Positions 45,385 to 52,830 of a DNA stretch of 64,000 nt are shown one piece after another; the stretch's first letter is position 1, and each line of letters begins with the position of its first letter. The DNA is from Halomonas dongshanensis (GTDB lineage: Bacteria > Pseudomonadota > Gammaproteobacteria > Pseudomonadales > Halomonadaceae). Where the stretch lies: the NCBI RefSeq assembly GCF_024790395.1, contig NZ_JAJISC010000002.1, positions 372,001 to 436,000 of the forward strand, in the 5' to 3' direction. Under the pieces are notes generated by a model. The model was not told where the DNA came from. It searched no databases and was given only the letters and a program-made list of their open reading frames with translations. The position numbers and the translations under genes are program-made.

Positions 45385-46797
45385 ATGAACATGTCCCCAG
45401 ATCAACACCTCGGCATTTTATCCATTCTTCCGGCTGCGCTTGCCATCGTACTGGCGTTCGTCACCCGCAATACGGTATTTTCTCTGGCGGTGGCATGCTT
45501 CGTTGGAGTATTGACTCTAGGCCAGGGGTTAATGGGCTTTCCCACCTTGCTTAAGGAGACCTTGGGCACCACCAGTTTCTCCTGGATTTTGCTACTCGAA
45601 CTCTTCATTGGCACCGTCATTGCTTTTTTCCAGCGCACCGGCGCGATCCAAAACTTCACGCTTTGGGTTGAGCGACGCGCGCTGACCCGGGTGCGGGTCC
45701 AGCTCATTGCTTGGGTCATGGGCATGTTCGTTTTCTTTAGCGACTACTTCAGCCCGCTGTTCGTAGGCAGTACCATGCGCGGGCTCACCGACCGCTACCG
45801 CGTCTCGCGCGAAAAGCTCGCCTACATTGCTGACTCCACGTCGGCGCCAGTGAGCGTGCTGGTACCAATTACCGGCTGGGCAGTCTTCATCTCGGGGCTT
45901 TTGATCGGCATGGGACCGATCGATAATGCGGCTCAGGCGATGGGGGTATTTCTTCGCGCGATTCCCTTCAACCTATACGCGTGGATATCGGTGCTGACGG
46001 TAGGATTGGTCATCCTCGGCGTTATCCCGCTGTTCGGCCCGATGCGCCGAGCCGAGCGCCGCGCTAAGGAGGAGGGGAAGGTGCTACGCGATGGCGCCGA
46101 GCCGTTAGTAGGCGAGGAATTAACCGAGATTCCCGCCTACCCAGGCGCGCGCACTAGCCTATTCTTGAATTTTTTTGCCCCGGTGCTGATCGTCATTGGC
46201 GTCGCCGTGGGCACGTTCATCGTACTCAACTCAGCCAAGACCATGGAAGCCTTTCTGGCGGCAGCGGTATTTCTTGGTGTGGTGATGCGGCTACAGGGGA
46301 TTCCCTTCGACGACATCATGAAAACTGCCATTTCGGGGATGAAAGGCGTAATGCCCGCCATCATCATTCTGGCGTTGGCCTATTCGCTCAACCAGCTCTC
46401 CAAGGATATGGGCACGGCCAACTATATCGTCGAGGCGTCACGCAACTGGCTCACGCCTTCGCTTCTGCCCGCCATTACCTTCCTAATCGCCGCTCTGGTA
46501 GCGTTCTCCACGGGCTCTTCCTGGGGCACGTTTGCCATCGTCATGCCGTTGGCGGTACCGCTCGCCTTTAACTTTAGCGCCGATACACTAACGCCATTGG
46601 TCTACGCGACGGTGGCGGCGGTCGCCGGGGGTGGGGTCTTTGGCGATCACTGCTCGCCGCTATCGGATACCTCAGTGCTGGCATCTACCGGAGCGGCGTC
46701 AGACCATATCGACCATATTAAGACCCAAATTCCGTTTGCCCTGGCCGTGGCTGTGCTATCGTTCTTTGTCTATTTAATGATGGGCGCAACGTTCTAA
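45385..46797 (+). CDS. NhaC-family sodium-coupled antiporter/transporter
   Basis: This 470-residue protein has about 11-12 membrane helices. Segments FSDYFSPLFVGSTMRGLTDR, STGSSWGTFAIVMPLA and VFGDHCSPLSDTSVLAST are typical of NhaC. The family includes Na+/H+ antiporters and substrate/sodium antiporters such as malate/lactate exchange. Its position after the amine oxidase suggests it moves that substrate rather than serving only pH control. A second ATG 6 bases on (45391) is better spaced from AGAGAG and may be the start. Confidence 0.9.
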   Translation: MNMSPDQHLGILSILPAALAIVLAFVTRNTVFSLAVACFVGVLTLGQGLMGFPTLLKETLGTTSFSWILLLELFIGTVIAFFQRTGAIQNFTLWVERRALTRVRVQLIAWVMGMFVFFSDYFSPLFVGSTMRGLTDRYRVSREKLAYIADSTSAPVSVLVPITGWAVFISGLLIGMGPIDNAAQAMGVFLRAIPFNLYAWISVLTVGLVILGVIPLFGPMRRAERRAKEEGKVLRDGAEPLVGEELTEIPAYPGARTSLFLNFFAPVLIVIGVAVGTFIVLNSAKTMEAFLAAAVFLGVVMRLQGIPFDDIMKTAISGMKGVMPAIIILALAYSLNQLSKDMGTANYIVEASRNWLTPSLLPAITFLIAALVAFSTGSSWGTFAIVMPLAVPLAFNFSADTLTPLVYATVAAVAGGGVFGDHCSPLSDTSVLASTGAASDHIDHIKTQIPFALAVAVLSFFVYLMMGATF

Positions 46798-46854
46798 CTC
46801 GGAGATGACGTGGGGCTGCTACAGTAATACCAAAGCCCCACGAGGAGTGCTGAC

Positions 46855-47121
46855 ATGGCCGGTGGTTGGGCGCGTGATGGCGCCGAGCAGGAGCAGATCG
46901 AAAGTACGCTGGAAGATGCCGTGCAGCGGGCGCGAAGCGAGATGCCCAAAGGCGAGAGCCGCCGCCACTGCGAGGAGTGCGATGCGGTGATTCCTGAGGC
47001 GCGGCGCAAGGCCGTGCCCGGCGTGCGGCTGTGCATTGAATGCCAGAGCGAGCGCGACCGTAAGAAAACCAGTGTGAGTGGTTATAATCGTCGCGGCAGC
47101 AAGGATAGCCAACTGCGCTGA
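46855..47121 (+). CDS. DksA/TraR-type zinc-finger protein
   Basis: This 88-residue protein has an acidic helical start and a C4 zinc finger (CEECDAVIPEARR then LCIECQ), as in the YbiI-like short members of the DksA/TraR family. Short members lack the full coiled coil used to reach the RNA polymerase active site, so regulation by the DksA mechanism is uncertain. GAGGAG lies 11 bases before the ATG. It is probably monocistronic. Confidence 0.88.
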   Translation: MAGGWARDGAEQEQIESTLEDAVQRARSEMPKGESRRHCEECDAVIPEARRKAVPGVRLCIECQSERDRKKTSVSGYNRRGSKDSQLR

Positions 47122-47180
47122 GGCGGCAGAATATGCGATGCTAGGCGTCTGTTAATCACGCATTCGACCTACGAGACCGC

Positions 47181-47912
47181 ATGAACGACGTTATCGAACT
47201 ACTCAAAGCCCACCGTTCCATTCGCAAGTTCAGCGACCAGAAAATCCCTCATACGTTGCTGCTCGAGCTCATTCGCGCTGGGCAAGCAGCGGCCACGTCG
47301 AGCCACGTTCAGGCCTATACCGTCATCCACGTGGTCGACCCTGCCAAACGCGAGAAAATCGCCGAGCTCGCGGGTGGGCAAGGGTACGTCGCGACCAGCT
47401 CGGATTTTCTCGTCTTCTGTGCCGATATGAAACGCCCGACCGATGCCTCCGAGCGTACCGGCGCCAACGTTGAGCGCGGCATGACCGAGCAGTTGCTCGT
47501 GGCCACCGTCGACGTGGCGCTGATGGCCCAGAACGTGGCTATCGCCGCAGAGTCCGAGGGGCTTGGTATCTGCTACATCGGCGGTATTCGCAACAACCCC
47601 CAAGCCATTAGCGAGCTACTGGCGCTGCCTGAGCACGTCTATCCTGTCTTTGGCATGTGTCTGGGCTACCCCGACCACTCGCCGGAGGTAAAACCGCGCC
47701 TGCCCGTCGAAGCGATCCTCAAGCAAGACGTCTACAGCGATGATGGTGAGCAGGTCGCCGCCTTCGATGCCGCCATGCGTGACTACTACCAAGGACGCGG
47801 CAGTAACAACAAGACCACCGATTGGTCGCACAACCTCACACCGCTATTCGACAGTAAACTACGCCCCCATATGCGCGATTTTCTCATCGCGCGTGGCTTC
47901 AAGATGAAATAG
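47181..47912 (+). CDS. nfsA: Oxygen-insensitive NADPH nitroreductase
   Basis: This 243-residue flavoprotein is the length of NfsA (240 in E. coli) with the N-terminal HRSIRKFSDQKIP and the central LGICYIGGIRNNP and FGMCLGYPD segments of the NfsA/FRP group. It reduces nitroaromatics, quinones and chromate with FMN and NADPH. It stands alone. A long hairpin follows, which belongs to the next gene's leader. Confidence 0.9.
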   Translation: MNDVIELLKAHRSIRKFSDQKIPHTLLLELIRAGQAAATSSHVQAYTVIHVVDPAKREKIAELAGGQGYVATSSDFLVFCADMKRPTDASERTGANVERGMTEQLLVATVDVALMAQNVAIAAESEGLGICYIGGIRNNPQAISELLALPEHVYPVFGMCLGYPDHSPEVKPRLPVEAILKQDVYSDDGEQVAAFDAAMRDYYQGRGSNNKTTDWSHNLTPLFDSKLRPHMRDFLIARGFKMK

Positions 47913-47949
47913 TCCAGGCCGCTACTACGGCGTACGGCTACTTGGCTCG

Positions 47950-48006
47950 GCCTGCGGGTGTGGTTGATATATAATTAGCTGCTTAATTATTTATCAACCC
48001 GCAGGC
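47950..48006 (+). promoter_or_regulatory. Long hairpin covering the ribosome-binding site of the gene at 48013
   Basis: GCCTGCGG (47950-47957) pairs with CCGCAGGC (47999-48006). After a small left-side bulge, 47963-47977 pairs with 47984-47998 with one mismatch, leaving a six-base loop. The right arm contains the only plausible ribosome-binding sequence (CAGG) 7-9 bases before the ATG at 48013. The AT-rich inner part would melt more easily than the outer part. It could be a translational switch, or a DNA operator. Confidence 0.65.
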
Positions 48007-48012
48007 AGTTCC

Positions 48013-48417
48013 ATGGTCCAGATTTTCTATTCTCACCACACCGACACGCGTGAGTTCGTCCACCGTCGCATCAATACCGAGAGCTTCGATAAGGCCTGCG
48101 AGATCGTCGACCAGTATCCATGGGCTCAGGAGATCGCGCTGTTCGAAGAGCTAGGCGAAGGCGGTGGCTTCGAGTTTTTACTGGGGGATCGTAGAGGGCC
48201 GCACGCGCATTATCAGTTTACCCCGGTCGAAGAGGGCAAGGGCTTTCTCGATGTCACCGTGGTGGCGAAAAGTGGTTTGCTCGGCGTGCTAGGGCGCCGA
48301 GCCTTGAGTCGGCATTTCGATCTCGTCACCATCGAGGCCGCCAAGACGCACATTCAGGAGCTGTTCGAACACTCCGTCGAGTTTTTGTATAGAAAACATA
48401 AGTTACTCAAAAAGTGA
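48013..48417 (+). CDS. Hypothetical protein, 134 residues
   Basis: I do not recognise this family. It is a soluble mixed alpha-beta protein with no signal or membrane segment. Notable segments are QIFYSHHTDTREFVHRRI at the start and a basic end, LYRKHKLLKK. The frame is intact with normal codon use. A long hairpin blocks its ribosome-binding site, which suggests controlled translation. Neighbours give no clue. Confidence 0.75.
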   Translation: MVQIFYSHHTDTREFVHRRINTESFDKACEIVDQYPWAQEIALFEELGEGGGFEFLLGDRRGPHAHYQFTPVEEGKGFLDVTVVAKSGLLGVLGRRALSRHFDLVTIEAAKTHIQELFEHSVEFLYRKHKLLKK

Positions 48418-48496
48418 CAAGCCCGCGCTGTTTTGCAGTGACGTACAGGAAAAGAGAGCGTAAGACGCAAAGGATCCAACGGTAAGGAGGAATCCA

Positions 48497-49339
48497 ATGA
48501 CAAGCGCGCCACATACCGTAACGACACGTACCATGACACCCAACGAGCGCTTTTACGCCGAGCAAATGCTTACCCTGCGGCGCTGGCGTATGCGTTCTTA
48601 TGCCCTAATGGGAGCGCTACTTTTACTGATGACGGCGGCAGTGATATGGCTAGGCTGGCAGCACCCCTATCTATTGACATCAAGCACCCTCGTTCCCTTC
48701 TTGCTCATCATGGTGCTAGTGCTGGGTATCTTTGGGGGGATACGCATTGCCAAGATGGGGGTGGGTAGAAAAGTCGTTCTAGGAGAGAAGGTTCACGTGC
48801 TGCAAGGGCCTTTTTCTGTAGTGACGCGCAATGGTGGCGGACAGAACGCCAGTTGGAGGGAGTACTTCGTAGGTAATGTCTCACTTAGAACGCCTTTATT
48901 GACGGACCTCGTTGCGCCGAAAAGCACTGATCAAGAAATAGAGGTAGCTGCGGTCTATCTGGAAACCTATCCAAAGAAAGACAAGCTATTCGATAAGTAT
49001 CAAGGTACGGAAGCCCTTGCGCTTTACATCGAGGACCAGATCGATATCGATACGCTGATCGAAAAGCGTGGCCGGTACTATTTAGTGGCTCACTTCATCA
49101 AAACACTGCTCTTTATGATCTTCGTGCTGCTTGCAGGCGCTGGGCTTCTAGTGACCACCCTGAGTGCCGAATTCATAACGAGCATGAGTAGCGTAGCCGT
49201 ATTGGCGGTCTTCATTGGCGATCTGATCGTAACGGTAGTGGGGGGCTATCTACTGATGAAACTCTCACGCAAGGTGCGTCAGTGGCTCAACCCGAAAGAG
49301 CGTGGCATCACTCACGCGCAGCGCGTTCGAGGGCTCTAG
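48497..49339 (+). CDS. Membrane protein, first of a tandem paralogous pair
   Basis: This 280-residue protein has four predicted membrane helices in two pairs: residues about 38-58 and 65-85, then about 205-225 and 235-258. A soluble domain of about 110 residues lies between, and a conserved TPNERF motif precedes the first helix. It is not a family I can name. AAGGAGG lies before the ATG. Its downstream neighbour has the same layout and motif, so the two arose by duplication and may form a complex. Confidence 0.75.
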   Translation: MTSAPHTVTTRTMTPNERFYAEQMLTLRRWRMRSYALMGALLLLMTAAVIWLGWQHPYLLTSSTLVPFLLIMVLVLGIFGGIRIAKMGVGRKVVLGEKVHVLQGPFSVVTRNGGGQNASWREYFVGNVSLRTPLLTDLVAPKSTDQEIEVAAVYLETYPKKDKLFDKYQGTEALALYIEDQIDIDTLIEKRGRYYLVAHFIKTLLFMIFVLLAGAGLLVTTLSAEFITSMSSVAVLAVFIGDLIVTVVGGYLLMKLSRKVRQWLNPKERGITHAQRVRGL

Positions 49340-49340
49340 C

Positions 49341-50180
49341 GTGTCTGACGATGTACAAACGCTGGGGCATCGAGAGCTGACGCCCAATGAGCGGTTCCAC
49401 GTCCGCCAGATTGCGCTGTTCAAGCGTTTAGGGCTCCACGCAACGGCAATCATTGGCGCGATTTTCGGACTGCTGGCTTTGCCTGTTTTTGCGCTCGCGT
49501 TGGGGCTGCTGTTGCGTTTTCAGTTCATCGTTGCCTTGATCGCGGCGGCAACGGCCGCGCTCATGGGGTACTTGGCACGCAGTATGATCCGCCATGGACG
49601 CCGCCGAAGACTGCACATCGCACCGCAAGTGTCCATGATCAAGGGGATACTGGAAGAGCGAGCGGACCGCTATTCCAACCCCAACGGCGGTGTCACCATC
49701 TTACATGAGCATATCGTCGGACCTTTCGAGTTCATTCGTCCGCTGGATGCGGAAGTCATATTTCGGCCCTTCGTTGGCAGGGTCTTCGAGGCGCACGTGG
49801 TCGAGCTTTATTACCAGACGTCGAATGGGGCGTTGATACCACTGAAGAAAAAGCGTGAAGCGGTACTGCTCAAGCTGGGGGAGGAGGTCGATATCGATGG
49901 CGTCTACCGAACGTATGGCCGTCTCTATTTTTATCGCTACTTTCTGGGGCATGCCATGATCATCGGGCCTTCGGCGCTTTTGAGCCTTGTGCTGATGCAC
50001 TACACGATTCCGCTTGCCAGCGCGTACGGGCTAGGGTTTTTCACCGGAATGCTGGCCATGATCGTGCCTCTGGCCGTTGCCTTCGCCGTTGGATCAATGG
50101 TCTATTTCCTTTATCGCGCGTTGCGCAAGCGCATCGATCCAGGGTTCGTGAAGACCCATAAGGAGCGGCTAAGGGGGTAG
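49341..50180 (+). CDS. Membrane protein, second of the tandem paralogous pair
   Basis: This 279-residue protein repeats the architecture of its neighbour: a TPNERFHVRQIALFKRLG start, two helices, a soluble central domain with VDIDGVYRTYGRLYFYRYF, and two more helices. The GTG at 49341, one base after the stop of the first gene, is the likely start; an earlier in-frame GTG at 49302 lies inside that gene. Translational coupling is likely. Function unknown. Confidence 0.72.
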   Translation: MSDDVQTLGHRELTPNERFHVRQIALFKRLGLHATAIIGAIFGLLALPVFALALGLLLRFQFIVALIAAATAALMGYLARSMIRHGRRRRLHIAPQVSMIKGILEERADRYSNPNGGVTILHEHIVGPFEFIRPLDAEVIFRPFVGRVFEAHVVELYYQTSNGALIPLKKKREAVLLKLGEEVDIDGVYRTYGRLYFYRYFLGHAMIIGPSALLSLVLMHYTIPLASAYGLGFFTGMLAMIVPLAVAFAVGSMVYFLYRALRKRIDPGFVKTHKERLRG

Positions 50181-50281
50181 GTGTGGCTCTCGAATATCAA
50201 CGTGCCGGACGCCGTAGCATTGACACGAGACGCCGTGCTACGGTCGGACGGTTAGCCTCTTCTTCCATCGAGGATATATCC

Positions 50282-51172
50282 ATGTTCACCGGTCTCAGCG
50301 CCTTCCCCTTGACGCCCATTAACGAGCAGGGCATTCGCGAAGACGCATTCGTGGGTCTGGTACAGCGCCTGGCGAAGGCGCGGGTGGATTCCATCGGCGT
50401 TTTGGGCTCGACCGGCAGCTATATGTATCTATCTCTTGAAGAGCGAGCCCGCATAACGCGGCTGGCGGTGGAGCACGCCGAGGGAGTGCCGGTCGTGGTG
50501 GGAGTTGGCGCGCTGGCCACGCGCGATGCGATCCGTCTGGCCGAGGATGCCCAGAGCGCGGGCGCGAGCGGGGTGCTGCTGGCGCCGGTATCGTATCAGG
50601 CGCTTACCGAGGAGGAGGTGTTCGAGCACTACAAGGCAGTGTGCGAGCACCTCGATGTCCCGCTGTGTGTCTACGACAATCCGGGCACCACGCATTTCTC
50701 TTTCAGCGATGCTCTGCATGGGCGTATTGCCGAGCTTCCCCGCGTGGCGTCGATCAAGGTTCCGCCGGTGTCGGCTGAGCCCAACGCGGCCGAGGAGCGT
50801 ATCGCGCGGCTGCGCGCGTTGATTCCCGAAGGCGTTACGCTGGGTATCAGCGGCGACCCGGTGGCGGCGGTGGGGCTGACGGCGGGCTGCGATGCCTGGT
50901 ATTCGGTGCTGGGCGGGCTTTTGCCGGAGCAAGCGCTTGCCATCACCCGTGCCGCCCAACGAGGGGATGCACGCGAGGCGCAGCAACTGTCAGAGGCATT
51001 CGAGCCGCTTTGGGCGCTCTACCGTGAGCATGGCAGCCTGCGCGTTATCGCCACCCTGGCCGAGGCAATGGGCCTAGTCAGAACACCGTGCCTGCCGCTC
51101 CCGCTCAAGGCCCTCGAAGGCCAGGCGCGGGAGCGTGTCGAGCGCTTCATCGTAACCGGTTTTACTCGGTGA
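50282..51172 (+). CDS. Dihydrodipicolinate synthase family aldolase
   Basis: This 296-residue protein has the DapA/NanA fold with GSTGSYMYLSLEER, the catalytic tyrosine in CVYDNPGTT (Tyr131) and the Schiff-base lysine in ASIKVPP (Lys159). It should catalyse an aldol cleavage or condensation with pyruvate or a related keto acid. It is probably not the lysine pathway enzyme, as GTTGE is altered to GSTGS. The frame is open from 50183, but ATG 50282 follows AGGA. Its end overlaps the convergent GDPD gene by 11 bases. Confidence 0.87.
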   Translation: MFTGLSAFPLTPINEQGIREDAFVGLVQRLAKARVDSIGVLGSTGSYMYLSLEERARITRLAVEHAEGVPVVVGVGALATRDAIRLAEDAQSAGASGVLLAPVSYQALTEEEVFEHYKAVCEHLDVPLCVYDNPGTTHFSFSDALHGRIAELPRVASIKVPPVSAEPNAAEERIARLRALIPEGVTLGISGDPVAAVGLTAGCDAWYSVLGGLLPEQALAITRAAQRGDAREAQQLSEAFEPLWALYREHGSLRVIATLAEAMGLVRTPCLPLPLKALEGQARERVERFIVTGFTR

Positions 51173-52097
51173 GTTCGATCAGGCGATCCGCGTAGTCGGT
51201 AAACAGGCCGTTCACGCCCCAGTCGAGCAGGTGCTGCATTTCGTCGGCATCATTGACCGTGTAGACATGCACCGCCAGGTTGTTCTCCTGAGCCTGCTCC
51301 ACGAAGTCTTCAGTGATGACCGGCTCGCCGTCATACAGATAGTTGGTGCCCAGCCCCACGGCGTAGTCTGCCACGGCCTGGAAGTCCGCATCGGTGATTT
51401 CGTCGGGGCCCGGCGTCACACCGGTCCACTCTACCAAGCGCTCGTCGTTGTTCTCGTCCGGGTAGTACCACACCAGTTGGATCAGCGGGATGCTCGCGTT
51501 CAGATCGTGAATCTTGAGAAGGCTCTCTTGATCGAAGGACTGGATCAGCACACGGCCGGTGTCGATCATGTCATAGGCTTCCAAGCGGCGAACCAACGCC
51601 TCTTCGACACCGGGGTTGAGCTCGGGGGATTTGGTTTCCAGATAGTAGCGAGCGTCCTGACCGAAGCGGTTGAATACTTCCTCGAGCGTTAGTATTTCGG
51701 CGCCTGCGAAGGTGTCGTCGGCAAGCTCGGGGTTCTCCTCGTTGAACCAGCTGCCCGCATCGAGATCCTTGAGTTCGGCCAAAGTGTGGTCGTTGATATG
51801 GCCCTCGCCGTTGCTGGTGCGCTCGAGGGTGTCGTCGTGAAAGGCGACCAGCTCGCCATCGCTGGTCATTTGAATATCCAGCTCGAGGTAGTCCACGCCC
51901 CAAGCGTGAGCCAACTCGAGCGCGGCCATGCTACTTTCCGGCGCATGGCCGCTGGCACCGCGGTGAGCGATCACCTGAAACGACTCCAGATCCTTTAGCT
52001 GCTGCTCCAGCGGCGTGGCATCGGCCAGCGCGCTACCGGATACCAGAGCACCGGCGAAAAGACCCAAGGGAAGAAAAGCGGTTGTGTGATGTTGCAT
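51162..52097 (-). CDS. Periplasmic glycerophosphodiester phosphodiesterase
   Basis: This 311-residue protein has a signal peptide (cleavage likely after ALA at 23-25) and the GDPD domain: the first catalytic histidine in IAHRGASG (His45), Glu72 and Asp74 in YLELDIQM, and His87 in AFHDDT. It should hydrolyse glycerophosphodiesters to glycerol 3-phosphate and an alcohol in the periplasm. It is GlpQ/UgpQ-like. AAAGGA precedes ATG 52097; the upstream ATG at 52127 would block the signal peptide. No glycerol phosphate transporter is next to it. Confidence 0.9.
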   Translation of the reverse strand: MQHHTTAFLPLGLFAGALVSGSALADATPLEQQLKDLESFQVIAHRGASGHAPESSMAALELAHAWGVDYLELDIQMTSDGELVAFHDDTLERTSNGEGHINDHTLAELKDLDAGSWFNEENPELADDTFAGAEILTLEEVFNRFGQDARYYLETKSPELNPGVEEALVRRLEAYDMIDTGRVLIQSFDQESLLKIHDLNASIPLIQLVWYYPDENNDERLVEWTGVTPGPDEITDADFQAVADYAVGLGTNYLYDGEPVITEDFVEQAQENNLAVHVYTVNDADEMQHLLDWGVNGLFTDYADRLIELTE

Positions 52098-52179
52098 GGA
52101 CAGTCCTTTTGTTGAATGGTCGCTCAATGACCTTACCGGTTTTTAACGCGCTTCACCAAGTGGGGGTAGATACGTTCCT

Positions 52180-52467
52180 ATGAGTACCTTGCAGGACCAT
52201 GAAAGCGATTTTTCCAAAGGTTGGGTGACCGAGGCAGGCTTCAAGGTGCTCCAAGATGCCGAGATCTATGGAGCCTCGGCCAGCATCGGTGCGGGTAGTA
52301 CGTGTCTGGCCACGTTATGGCAAACGCTCGATGAACGTGTGCTTTCGCTTTATATGCCCGATGAAGGGCAGGCGCAGGTGAGCGATGCCGCCGAGTTGGC
52401 GCACTGGTGCGAGCGCTATTTCCCCGACTGTTTTGCCGAATATCGAAGACGCCGAAATGGTGGCTAG
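52180..52467 (+). CDS. Hypothetical protein, 95 residues
   Basis: I do not recognise this family. It is a small acidic soluble protein starting MSTLQDHESDFSKGW and ending in basic residues (YRRRRNGG). There is no clear ribosome-binding site. The left copy of the island-flanking 20-bp repeat begins 3 bases after its stop, so it may be the chromosomal boundary gene. Confidence 0.6.
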   Translation: MSTLQDHESDFSKGWVTEAGFKVLQDAEIYGASASIGAGSTCLATLWQTLDERVLSLYMPDEGQAQVSDAAELAHWCERYFPDCFAEYRRRRNGG

Positions 52468-52469
52468 AA

Positions 52470-52489
52470 GCTTTGAGTGTGCGGTAGCG
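52470..52489 (+). repeat. Left copy of 20-bp direct repeat flanking the T6SS island
   Basis: GCTTTGAGTGTGCGGTAGCG here is identical to 59613-59632. In one frame both copies read ALSVR followed by a stop. The pair brackets about 7.1 kb containing vgrG and its cargo, so they may be recombination or insertion boundaries, or relics of a duplicated gene end. Confidence 0.7.
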
Positions 52490-52719
52490 GCTTGATCGTG
52501 CAGAGGGCATCTTCCATTAACGGATCGCTCAAGTTGTAGAACAACTGCATGCAGTGAACTCGAAGTATGGCAGACAGCGGATAGGAAGATGGCTCGTTCT
52601 GCCCCCTAGTATAATAACGAGTTATATTAGGTAAAATTAGACATGGCTTGCCGTTTACATCAGACTGTAACACAACGTTACCTTTGTAAGAGATTGGCTA
52701 TCCATTTTGTAAGCCTTTT

Positions 52720-52735
52720 CTTACACGGCTGTAAG
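52720..52735. promoter_or_regulatory. Inverted repeat in the vgrG promoter region
   Basis: CTTACA and TGTAAG form a perfect inverted repeat around CGGC. TGTAAGCC also appears at 52708 and 52730, 22 bases apart. A regulator site is plausible, about 100 bases before the vgrG start. Confidence 0.45.
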
Positions 52736-52830
52736 CCATTGTAGACAGTTGCCCTCAAGGGGTTGCCTTGTGGCACCAAGCCGCTACCCTGAGTCGTTCT
52801 CATTGCCTATAACGATCAGGGAGCGGCACC

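Larger units (their letters stand above)
52468..52830. promoter_or_regulatory. Promoter region of the vgrG island
   Basis: This 363-base AT-richer gap holds the left 20-bp island repeat and a likely promoter box TATAAT near 52609. A cluster of TGTAAG motifs (52685, 52708, 52730) includes the inverted repeat CTTACA-CGGC-TGTAAG at 52720-52735. No gene is seen. Confidence 0.5.

Noticed and set aside
52769..52787. Possible sigma-54 promoter (TGGCAC element) before vgrG
   Set aside because: The spacing between the GG and GC elements is one base short and the -12 element is poor, so it does not meet the sigma-54 pattern.
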